Below are positions 1-7,818 of a DNA stretch of 64,000 nt, in pieces (the first letter of the stretch is position 1; every line of letters begins with the position of its first letter). Source of the DNA: Halichoerus grypus. Lineage: Eukaryota; Chordata; Mammalia; Carnivora; Phocidae. The notes under the pieces were generated by a model. The model worked only from the letters and a program-made list of their open reading frames with translations. It searched no databases and had not been told where the DNA came from. The translations under genes were made by a program, and so were the position numbers. The stretch is taken from contig NC_135714.1 in the NCBI RefSeq assembly GCF_964656455.1, positions 163,944,243 through 164,008,242 on the forward strand, given 5' to 3'.

Positions 1-79
1 ACCGAGTTTGTCCGTCGAGTTAGGTGGCTGACTTTCAGTCTGCATGCAACCCAGGGGCAACGCTACTAGCCCCATAACC
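1..79 (+). repeat. Partial HOR copy C0 (end of monomer m9)
   Basis: These 79 bases match the last 79 bases of m9 in later copies (for example 4099-4177 and 8194-8272), including the m9-specific GTCCGTCGAG and the CCCAGGGG that replaces the usual CCCCGGGG. The array therefore continues to the left of the window. Confidence 0.95.
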
Positions 80-3000
80 ATGATGTGATTTGTGCGCTGC
101 CTTCGTACCGGCCTGTGTCTACCCCGATTTTACGAAATGGAGCCAGTCCCGTGGCTCTCAACGAAAGCACACACTAAACTGCTTCCTCCCACAGAGAGGT
201 CGTCGGAAGCTAAAACACTGTCTCTTTACACTGTTGTTTCTTCGAGTTAGAACCCTAGCAATTAGACTTCAGTGCAAATGGAGGGCCTCAGTGCTAGCTA
301 AGTCATACACACGGGGAGCCTTGTTCTAACTTTGCTGGGGTCTGACTCTCACTCGTATATAGCTTTGGACTCCCTTGCAGTGCTCTCACACACGCACACA
401 ACAAAATGCTTCCACCCTCAGGAGCGGCTGTTTTCGCGGAAGCACGGATTCTCTACCGAGTTTACCCTTCGTGTTAGGTGGCTGATTTTCACCCTGCATG
501 CACCCCCGGGGCAACGCTACTAGCCCCACAACCATGATGTGATTTGTGAGCTGCCTTCTGTACCGGCCTGTCTCTACCCCAATTTTATGAAACGGAACCC
601 ATCCCCAGGCTCTCACCCACAGAACACCCTAAAATGCTTCCTCCCACAGAGAGGTCGTCGGAAGCTAAAACATTGTTTCTGTACACTTTTCTTTCTTCGA
701 GTTAGAACGCGAGCGAGTAGACTTTCATGCAAAACTAGGGCCTCCGTGCTAGCTAAATCGAACACACTGGGAGTCTCCTTCTGCCTTTTGATGTGGCCTG
801 AGTCTGACTCGTATATAGGTTTGGAATCCCTTGCAGTGCTTTCATGCACGCACACAACAAAATGCTTCCACCCTCAGGATCGGCTGTTTTCGCGGAAACA
901 CGGATTCTCTACCGAGTTTTTCCTTGCAGTTAGGTGGCTGACTTTCAACCTGCACGCACCCCCGGGGCAACGCTACTAGCCCCATAACCATGATGTGATT
1001 GGTGAGCTGCCTTCTTTTCCGGCCTGTCTCGACTCCGATTTTATGAAGTGGAGCCCGTCCCGTGGCTCTCACCCAAAGTACACCCTAAACTTCTTCCTCC
1101 CACAGAGTGGTCGTCAGAAGCTAAAACACTATTTCTCTACACTGTTGTTTGCTGGAGTCACAACCCTAGCGTTTAGACTTCAATGCAAAAGGAGGGCCGC
1201 AGTTCTAGCTAAATCAAACACACGGGGAGTCTTGTTCTGCCTTTTGCTGCGGCCTCAGTCTCCCCCAGAACAGGATTGGACTCCCTTGCCGTGATCTCAC
1301 GCACGCACACACCAAAAGGCTTCCACCCTCAGGAGTGGCTGTTTTCGGTAAAGCACGGAACCTCTACCGAGTTTTTCTGTCGAGTTAGGTGGCTGACTTT
1401 CCAGCCTGCACGCAGCCCCGGGGCAACGCTACTAGAACCATAACCATGATGTGATTTGTGATCTGCCTTCTGGACCGGCTTGTCTCTACCCCGATTTTAC
1501 GAAATGGCACCAGTCCCGTGGCTCTCACCCACAGTACACGCTAAACGGCTTCCTCGCACAGAGAGGTCGTCGGAAGATAAAACACAGTTCTGTACACTGT
1601 TGTTTCTTCGAGTTTGAACCCTAGCGATAAGAGTTCAATGCAAATGGAGGGCCTCAGTGCTAGCTCAATAAAAACACGGGGAGCCTTGTTCTGCCTTTTG
1701 CTGGGGCCTGAGGATGACTCGTATATAGGTTTGGAATCCCTTGCAGTGCTTTCACGAATGCACACAACAAAATGTTTCCACCCTCAGGATCGGCTGTTTC
1801 GCTGAAGCACGAATTCTCTACCGAGTTTTTCCTTCAGGTTTGGTGGCTGACTTTCAACCTTCACGCACCCCCGGGGCAACGCTACTAGCCCCATAACCAT
1901 GATGTGATTTGTGAGCTGCCTTCTGTACGGGCCTGTCTCTACTCCGGTTTTACGAAATGGAACCGGTCCTGTGGCTCTCACCCACAGTACACCCTAAACT
2001 GCTTCCTCCCACAGAGAGGTCGTCGGAAGCTAAAACAGTGTTTTCTATACACTGTTGTTTGTTTGAGTCAGAACCCTAGCTATTAGACATCAATGCACAT
2101 GGGAGGGCCGCAGAGCTAGCGAAATCAAACACACGGGGAGTCTTGTTCTGCCTTTTGCTGGGGCCTGAGTCTCCCTCGGAAAAAGGTTTGGACTCCCTTG
2201 CAGTGCTCTCACGCACGCACACAACAAAGTGCTTCCACCCTCGGGAGCGGCTGTTTTCGCTGAAGCACGGATTCTCTACCGAGTTTTTCCGTCGAGTTAG
2301 GTGGCTGACTTTCAGCCTGCACGCACCCCCGGGGCAACGCTACTAGCCCCAGAAGCATGATGTGGATTTGTGAGCTGCATTCTGTACCGGCTTGTCTCTA
2401 CCCCGATTTTACGAAATGGCACAGGTCCCGTGGCTCCCACCCACAGTACACGCGAAACTGCTTCCACCCACAGAGAGGTCGTCGGACGCTAAAACACTGT
2501 TTCTGTACACTGTTGTTTGTTCGAATCAGAACCCTAGCAAGTAGACTTCCATGCAAAAGTAGGGCCGCAGTGCTAGCTACATCAAACACACTGGGAGTCT
2601 TGCTCTGCCTTTTGATGTGGCCTGAGTCTGACTCGTATATAGCTTTGGACTCCCTTGCACTAATCTCACGAACACACACAACGAAATGCTTCCACCCTCA
2701 GGAGCGGCTCTTTTCGCTGAAGCACTGATTCTCTACCGAGTTTTTCCTTCGAGTGAGGTGGCTGAATTTCAGCCTGCACGCACTCCCGGAGCACCGCTAC
2801 TAGCCCCATAACCGTGATGTGATTTGCGCACTGCCTACTCTACAGGCGTTCTCTACCCCGATTTTACGAAATGGCAACAGTCCCGTGGCTCTCACCCAAA
2901 CTCCACCTTAAACTGCTTCCTCCCACCGAGAGGTCGTCGGGAGCTCAAACACGGTCTCTGTACACTCTTGTTTCTTCGACTTAGAACCCTCGCGATTAGA

Positions 3001-4177
3001 CTTCAATGCAAATGGAGGGCCGCAGTGCTAGCGAAATCAAACACATGGGGGAGTCTTGTTATGCCTTTTCTGGTGCCTGAGTCTCACTCGGAAAAAGGTT
3101 TGGACTCCCTTGCAGTGCTCTCATGCACGCACACAACAAAATTCTTCTACCCTCAGGAGCGGCTGTTTTCGCTGAACCACGGATTCTCTACCGAGTTTTT
3201 CCGTCGAGTTAGGTGGCTGACTTTCAGCCTGCATGCACCCACGGGGCAACGCTATTAGCCCCATAACGATGATGTGATTTGTGAGCTGTCTTCTGTACCG
3301 GCTTGCCTCTACCTCGATTTTATGAAATGGGACCAGTCCGGTTGCTCTCACCCAAAGTACACCCTAAACTGCTTCCTCCCACAGAGAGGTCGTCGCAAGC
3401 TAAAACACTGTTTTGGACACTGTTGTTTCTTCGAGTTAGAACCCTAGCGATTAGACTTCAATGCAAATGGAGGGCCTCAGTGCTAGGTAAATCAAACACA
3501 CGGGGAGCCATGTTCTGCCTTTTGCTGGGGTCTGAGTCTCACACGTATAGAGGTTCGGAATCCCTTGCAGTGCTCTCACGCACGCACACAACAAAATGCT
3601 TCCACCCTCAGGAGCGGCACTTTTCGCTGAAGCTCGGATTCTCTACCGAGTTTTTCCTTCGAGGTAGGTGGCTGACTTTCAGCCTACCCGCACCCCCGGG
3701 GCAACGCTACTAGTCCCATAAGCATGATGTGATTTGGGAGCTGCCTTCTGTACCGGCCTGTCTCTACCCCGATTTTACGAAATGGAACCCAGCCCCAGGC
3801 TCTCACCCTCAGTACACCCTAAACTGCTTCCTCCCACAGAGAGGTCGTCGGAAGCTAAGACACTGTTTCTGTACACTGTTTTTCTTCGAGTTAGAACGCT
3901 AGCGAGTAGACTTCCATGCAAAATAGGCCAGCAGTGCTAGCTAAATCAAACACACTGGGAGTCTTGTTCTGCCTTTTGATGTGGCCTGAGGCTGACTCGT
4001 ATATAGCTTTGGACTCCTTTGCAGTGCTCTCAGGCACGCACACAACAAAATGCTTCCACCCTCAGGAGCGGCTGTTTTCGCTGAAGCACGGATTCTCTAC
4101 CGAGTTTGTCCGTCGAGTTAGGTGGCTGACTTTCAGTCTGCATGCAACCCAGGGGCAACGCTACTAGCCCCATAACC
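80..4177 (+). repeat. HOR copy C1 (4,098 bp, seven homopolymer indels)
   Basis: Complete nine-monomer copy, 3 bp longer than the standard. Relative to C2 it has extra bases at about 1401 (C), 2041 (T), 2101 (G), 2364 (G) and 3051 (G), and missing bases at about 1670 (A) and 1798 (T); all are changes in the length of a base run and they sum to +3. It also has C-to-A at 1294. It carries the left-block base C at 529, and C at 1152, a state shared only with C8 and C9. The clustering suggests assembly or polishing error near a contig end, although true decay at an array edge is possible. Confidence 0.95.
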
Positions 4178-4631
4178 ATGATGTGATTTGTGCGCTGCCT
4201 TCGTACCGGCCTGTGTCTACCCCGATTTTACGAAATGGAGCCAGTCCCGTGGCTCTCAACGAAAGCACACACTAAACTGCTTCCTCCCACAGAGAGGTCG
4301 TCGGAAGCTAAAACACTGTCTCTTTACACTGTTGTTTCTTCGAGTTAGAACCCTAGCAATTAGACTTCAGTGCAAATGGAGGGCCTCAGTGCTAGCTAAG
4401 TCATACACACGGGGAGCCTTGTTCTAACTTTGCTGGGGTCTGACTCTCACTCGTATATAGCTTTGGACTCCCTTGCAGTGCTCTCACACACGCACACAAC
4501 AAAATGCTTCCACCCTCAGGAGCGGCTGTTTTCGCGGAAGCACGGATTCTCTACCGAGTTTACCCTTCGTGTTAGGTGGCTGATTTTCACCCTGCATGCA
4601 CCCCCGGGGCAACGCTACTAGCCCCACAACC
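4178..4631 (+). repeat. Monomer m1 of the HOR (reference copy)
   Basis: 454 bp. Carries a CENP-B-box-like element on the minus strand (4219-4235) and TATATAG at 4454-4460. The octamer position reads GTGCAAAT, one mismatch from ATGCAAAT. It has an m1-specific AACTTTGCT where most monomers read GCCTTTTGCT, and it shares TTTTCGCGGAA with m2, its close neighbour in type. It ends with the SphI-type palindrome GCATGC followed by CCCCCGGGG. Confidence 0.93.
4219..4235 (-). other. CENP-B-box-like element in m1
   Basis: The minus strand reads TTTCGTAAAATCGGGGT. Against the CENP-B box core nTTCGnnnnAnnCGGGn it matches 8 of 9 fixed bases; the mismatch is G for the first C of CGGG. Put another way, the full CGGG is present but one base too close. 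The same 17 bases occur in m4 (5585-5601), m6 (6496-6512), m7 (6951-6967) and m9 (7861-7877), always 41-42 bp from the monomer start. Whether CENP-B would bind is unknown. Confidence 0.35.
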
Positions 4632-5087
4632 ATGATGTGATTTGTGAGCTGCCTTCTGTACCGGCCTGTCTCTACCCCAATTTTATGAAACGGAACCCAT
4701 CCCCAGGCTCTCACCCACAGAACACCCTAAAATGCTTCCTCCCACAGAGAGGTCGTCGGAAGCTAAAACATTGTTTCTGTACACTTTTCTTTCTTCGAGT
4801 TAGAACGCGAGCGAGTAGACTTTCATGCAAAACTAGGGCCTCCGTGCTAGCTAAATCGAACACACTGGGAGTCTCCTTCTGCCTTTTGATGTGGCCTGAG
4901 TCTGACTCGTATATAGGTTTGGAATCCCTTGCAGTGCTTTCATGCACGCACACAACAAAATGCTTCCACCCTCAGGATCGGCTGTTTTCGCGGAAACACG
5001 GATTCTCTACCGAGTTTTTCCTTGCAGTTAGGTGGCTGACTTTCAACCTGCACGCACCCCCGGGGCAACGCTACTAGCCCCATAACC
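4632..5087 (+). repeat. Monomer m2 of the HOR (reference copy)
   Basis: 456 bp. Belongs with m6 and m9 by GATGTGGCCTGAG and CACACTGGGAG in its second half. The CENP-B-like element is lost because both of its CpGs read CA and TG (CCCCAATTTTATGAAA). TATATAG is present at 4910-4916. It contains a 146-codon plus-strand open frame from 4637, which I do not consider a gene. Confidence 0.93.
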
Positions 5088-5542
5088 ATGATGTGATTGG
5101 TGAGCTGCCTTCTTTTCCGGCCTGTCTCGACTCCGATTTTATGAAGTGGAGCCCGTCCCGTGGCTCTCACCCAAAGTACACCCTAAACTTCTTCCTCCCA
5201 CAGAGTGGTCGTCAGAAGCTAAAACACTATTTCTCTACACTGTTGTTTGTTGGAGTCACAACCCTAGCGTTTAGACTTCAATGCAAAAGGAGGGCCGCAG
5301 TTCTAGCTAAATCAAACACACGGGGAGTCTTGTTCTGCCTTTTGCTGCGGCCTCAGTCTCCCCCAGAACAGGATTGGACTCCCTTGCCGTGCTCTCACGC
5401 ACGCACACACCAAAAGGCTTCCACCCTCAGGAGTGGCTGTTTTCGGTAAAGCACGGAACCTCTACCGAGTTTTTCTGTCGAGTTAGGTGGCTGACTTTCA
5501 GCCTGCACGCAGCCCCGGGGCAACGCTACTAGAACCATAACC
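5088..5542 (+). repeat. Monomer m3 of the HOR (reference copy)
   Basis: 455 bp. One of the three TATA-less monomers (m3, m5, m7): the position reads CAGAACAGGATTGG. It has the GTCGAG form of the late TTCGAG block. Its junction to m4 reads AGAACCATAACC instead of AGCCCCATAACC, a marker unique to this position in the HOR. The base at 5250 (T here) is C in C1, C8 and C9. Confidence 0.93.
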
Positions 5543-5584
5543 ATGATGTGATTTGTGATCTGCCTTCTGGACCGGCTTGTCTCT

Positions 5585-5601
5585 ACCCCGATTTTACGAA
5601 A
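5585..5601 (-). other. CENP-B-box-like element in m4
   Basis: Same 17-base element as at 4219-4235, 42 bp into m4. It contains two CpGs (CCCCGA and TACGAA), the positions that have decayed in m2, m3 and m8. Confidence 0.35.
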
Positions 5602-5734
5602 TGGCACCAGTCCCGTGGCTCTCACCCACAGTACACGCTAAACGGCTTCCTCGCACAGAGAGGTCGTCGGAAGATAAAACACAGTTCTGTACACTGTTGT
5701 TTCTTCGAGTTTGAACCCTAGCGATAAGAGTTCA

Positions 5735-5742
5735 ATGCAAAT
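5735..5742 (+). promoter_or_regulatory. Exact POU octamer ATGCAAAT in m4
   Basis: Perfect match to the octamer bound by Oct/POU-domain proteins in animals. It lies 78 bp upstream of TATATAG in the same monomer. Exact copies also occur in m7 (7102-7109) and m8 (7556-7563). Other monomers have ATGCAAAA, ATGCACAT or GTGCAAAT. An 8-base match alone is weak evidence of function. Confidence 0.25.
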
Positions 5743-5763
5743 GGAGGGCCTCAGTGCTAGCTC

Positions 5764-5769
5764 AATAAA
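5764..5769 (+). promoter_or_regulatory. Poly(A)-signal-like AATAAA, once per HOR
   Basis: Only m4 has AATAAA (CTCAATAAAAAACAC); other monomers read CTAAATCAAACAC or similar. If satellite RNA is made from the plus strand, this would be the single canonical cleavage/polyadenylation hexamer per 4,095-bp repeat. No GU-rich element is obvious beyond CCTTGTTCTGCC 20 bases downstream. Confidence 0.2.
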
Positions 5770-5819
5770 AAACACGGGGAGCCTTGTTCTGCCTTTTGCT
5801 GGGGCCTGAGGATGACTCG

Positions 5820-5826
5820 TATATAG
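5820..5826 (+). promoter_or_regulatory. TATA-like TATATAG in m4
   Basis: CGTATATAGG in half-unit b. Also in m1 (4454-4460), m2 (4910-4916), m6 (6732-6738) and m9 (8095-8101). It is the positional counterpart of the CENP-B-like block of half-unit a. No transcript evidence is available; a TATA-like role is speculation. Confidence 0.2.
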
Positions 5827-5997
5827 GTTTGGAATCCCTTGCAGTGCTTTCACGAATGCACACAACAAAATGTTTCCACCCTCAGGATCGGCTGTTTTCG
5901 CTGAAGCACGAATTCTCTACCGAGTTTTTCCTTCAGGTTTGGTGGCTGACTTTCAACCTTCACGCACCCCCGGGGCAACGCTACTAGCCCCATAACC

Positions 5998-6453
5998 ATG
6001 ATGTGATTTGTGAGCTGCCTTCTGTACGGGCCTGTCTCTACTCCGGTTTTACGAAATGGAACCGGTCCTGTGGCTCTCACCCACAGTACACCCTAAACTG
6101 CTTCCTCCCACAGAGAGGTCGTCGGAAGCTAAAACAGTGTTTCTATACACTGTTGTTTGTTTGAGTCAGAACCCTAGCTATTAGACATCAATGCACATGG
6201 AGGGCCGCAGAGCTAGCGAAATCAAACACACGGGGAGTCTTGTTCTGCCTTTTGCTGGGGCCTGAGTCTCCCTCGGAAAAAGGTTTGGACTCCCTTGCAG
6301 TGCTCTCACGCACGCACACAACAAAGTGCTTCCACCCTCGGGAGCGGCTGTTTTCGCTGAAGCACGGATTCTCTACCGAGTTTTTCCGTCGAGTTAGGTG
6401 GCTGACTTTCAGCCTGCACGCACCCCCGGGGCAACGCTACTAGCCCCAGAAGC
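5998..6453 (+). repeat. Monomer m5 of the HOR (reference copy)
   Basis: 456 bp. TATA-less type with CTCGGAAAAAGG at the TATA position (shared with m7) and the GTCGAG late block. The octamer position reads ATGCACAT. The CENP-B-like element is changed to ACTCCGGTTTTACGAAA. It ends in AGAAGCATG rather than ATAACCATG, which marks the start of m6. Confidence 0.93.
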
Positions 6454-6909
6454 ATGATGTGATTTGTGAGCTGCATTCTGTACCGGCTTGTCTCTACCCC
6501 GATTTTACGAAATGGCACAGGTCCCGTGGCTCCCACCCACAGTACACGCGAAACTGCTTCCACCCACAGAGAGGTCGTCGGACGCTAAAACACTGTTTCT
6601 GTACACTGTTGTTTGTTCGAATCAGAACCCTAGCAAGTAGACTTCCATGCAAAAGTAGGGCCGCAGTGCTAGCTACATCAAACACACTGGGAGTCTTGCT
6701 CTGCCTTTTGATGTGGCCTGAGTCTGACTCGTATATAGCTTTGGACTCCCTTGCACTAATCTCACGAACACACACAACGAAATGCTTCCACCCTCAGGAG
6801 CGGCTCTTTTCGCTGAAGCACTGATTCTCTACCGAGTTTTTCCTTCGAGTGAGGTGGCTGAATTTCAGCCTGCACGCACTCCCGGAGCACCGCTACTAGC
6901 CCCATAACC
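6454..6909 (+). repeat. Monomer m6 of the HOR (reference copy)
   Basis: 456 bp. Grouped with m2 and m9 by GATGTGGCCTGAG and CACACTGGGAG. CENP-B-like element at 6496-6512 (minus strand) and TATATAG at 6732-6738. The palindrome CCCCGGGG is broken (CTCCCGGAGC), and CACGGATTC reads CACTGATTC, which puts a TGA stop into the frame open in other monomers. Confidence 0.93.
6496..6512 (-). other. CENP-B-box-like element in m6
   Basis: Identical 17-base element 42 bp into m6. With m7 and m9 it gives intervals of 455, 910, 453, 911 and 1,366 bp between elements around the HOR (m4-m6, m6-m7, m7-m9, m9-m1, m1-m4 in mixed order), so placement is not strictly alternating. Confidence 0.3.
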
Positions 6910-7363
6910 GTGATGTGATTTGCGCACTGCCTACTCTACAGGCGTTCTCTACCCCGATTTTACGAAATGGCAACAGTCCCGTGGCTCTCACCCAAACTCC
7001 ACCTTAAACTGCTTCCTCCCACCGAGAGGTCGTCGGGAGCTCAAACACGGTCTCTGTACACTCTTGTTTCTTCGACTTAGAACCCTCGCGATTAGACTTC
7101 AATGCAAATGGAGGGCCGCAGTGCTAGCGAAATCAAACACATGGGGAGTCTTGTTATGCCTTTTCTGGTGCCTGAGTCTCACTCGGAAAAAGGTTTGGAC
7201 TCCCTTGCAGTGCTCTCATGCACGCACACAACAAAATTCTTCTACCCTCAGGAGCGGCTGTTTTCGCTGAACCACGGATTCTCTACCGAGTTTTTCCGTC
7301 GAGTTAGGTGGCTGACTTTCAGCCTGCATGCACCCACGGGGCAACGCTATTAGCCCCATAACG
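6910..7363 (+). repeat. Monomer m7 of the HOR (reference copy)
   Basis: 454 bp. Starts with GTGATGTG instead of ATGATGTG. TATA-less type (CTCGGAAAAAGG) with GTCGAG. Carries an exact octamer (7102-7109) and a CENP-B-like element (6951-6967, minus strand). The pyrimidine-rich CAG block has become CCACCGAGAGG. It ends with GCTATTAGC and CCCACGGGG, both unique to m7. Confidence 0.93.
6951..6967 (-). other. CENP-B-box-like element in m7
   Basis: Identical 17-base element 41 bp into m7, although the sequence just upstream in m7 (ACAGGCGTTCTCT) differs from other monomers. The element is thus conserved while its flank has changed. Confidence 0.3.
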
Positions 7364-7592
7364 ATGATGTGATTTGTGAGCTGTCTTCTGTACCGGCTTG
7401 CCTCTACCTCGATTTTATGAAATGGGACCAGTCCGGTTGCTCTCACCCAAAGTACACCCTAAACTGCTTCCTCCCACAGAGAGGTCGTCGCAAGCTAAAA
7501 CACTGTTTTGGACACTGTTGTTTCTTCGAGTTAGAACCCTAGCGATTAGACTTCAATGCAAATGGAGGGCCTCAGTGCTAGGTAAATCAAAC
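7364..7592 (+). repeat. Half-unit a of a monomer (229 bp), shown in m8
   Basis: First half of m8. In order it contains CTGTCTTCTG, the CGATTTTATGAAATGG block, GCTCTCACCC, CTGCTTCCTCCCACAG, TTCGAGTTAG and the octamer. Most of these have a counterpart 226-229 bp later in half-unit b, in the same order, which argues for descent from a duplicated ~227-bp ancestor. Boundaries were placed by aligning the two CTGCC-type blocks. Confidence 0.75.
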
Positions 7593-7818
7593 ACACGGGG
7601 AGCCATGTTCTGCCTTTTGCTGGGGTCTGAGTCTCACACGTATAGAGGTTCGGAATCCCTTGCAGTGCTCTCACGCACGCACACAACAAAATGCTTCCAC
7701 CCTCAGGAGCGGCACTTTTCGCTGAAGCTCGGATTCTCTACCGAGTTTTTCCTTCGAGGTAGGTGGCTGACTTTCAGCCTACCCGCACCCCCGGGGCAAC
7801 GCTACTAGTCCCATAAGC
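7593..7818 (+). repeat. Half-unit b of a monomer (226 bp), shown in m8
   Basis: Second half of m8. Counterparts of half a are CTGCCTTTTG (7610), ACGTATAGAGGTTCGGAA in place of the CGATTTTATGAAATGG block, GCTCTCACGC, ATGCTTCCACCCTCAG, TTCGAGGTAG (7753) and GCTACTAG in place of GCTAGGTAA. The halves are clearly more diverged from each other than any two monomers, so this duplication is the oldest visible step. Confidence 0.75.
7672..7685 (+). other. Alternating purine-pyrimidine run CACGCACGCACACA
   Basis: Fourteen strictly alternating bases with two CG and several CA steps, a composition able to adopt Z-DNA under supercoiling. It recurs in nearly the same form in every monomer (m1 CACACACGCACACA, m2 ATGCACGCACACA, m6 the weaker GAACACACACAAC). 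It is a positionally conserved block rather than a growing microsatellite. Confidence 0.45.

Larger units (their letters stand above)
5543..5997 (+). repeat. Monomer m4 of the HOR (reference copy)
   Basis: 455 bp. It uniquely combines an exact octamer ATGCAAAT (5735-5742), a poly(A)-signal-like AATAAA (5764-5769) within CAATAAAAAAC, and TATATAG (5820-5826). A CENP-B-like element lies on the minus strand at 5585-5601. The only EcoRI site of the HOR (GAATTC, 5910-5915) is here, because m4 reads CACGAATTC where most other monomers read CACGGATTC. Confidence 0.93.
7364..7818 (+). repeat. Monomer m8 of the HOR (reference copy)
   Basis: 455 bp. Exact octamer at 7556-7563. The usual GCTAGCTAA reads GCTAGGTAAAT, giving a splice-donor-like TAG|GTAAAT at 7579-7587. 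The TATA position is CGTATAGAGG. The CENP-B-like element has lost a CpG (CCTCGATTTTATGAAA). The half-unit structure is easy to see here: CTG(T/C)CTTNTG at 7381 and 7610, and TTCGAG at 7525 and 7753. Confidence 0.93.

Noticed and set aside
4080..4110. TTTTCGCTGAAGCACGG as a plus-strand CENP-B box.
   Set aside because: It matches only 7 of 9 core bases (ACGG for CGGG) and 11 of 17 overall, weaker than the minus-strand element in half-unit a; it is probably just the conserved half-unit b sequence.
4270..4360. Telomere-like CCCTAAA (in ACACCCTAAACTG) and AACCCTAG in most monomers, suggesting telomeric origin.
   Set aside because: Each is a single 7-8-base match, not tandem, and not maintained in all monomers (for example ACACGCTAAAC in m4, ACACGCGAAAC in m6). 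Chance similarity is adequate.
4637..5077. 146-codon plus-strand open frame in m2, repeated every 4,095 bp, and similar frames of 60-136 codons in other monomers.
   Set aside because: The frame is not kept between monomers: 455 is not a multiple of three, stops fall at different places, and frames on both strands overlap. The proteins have no recognisable domain. The apparent conservation between copies only reflects near-identical DNA.
5395..5625. Recurring 76-codon minus-strand open frame across monomer junctions (m1/m2, m2/m3, m3/m4, m4/m5, m7/m8).
   Set aside because: It recurs because the junction region lacks minus-strand stops, not because codons are constrained; substitutions between monomers change residues freely and m5/m6 gives a different length. 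No start context or domain supports it.
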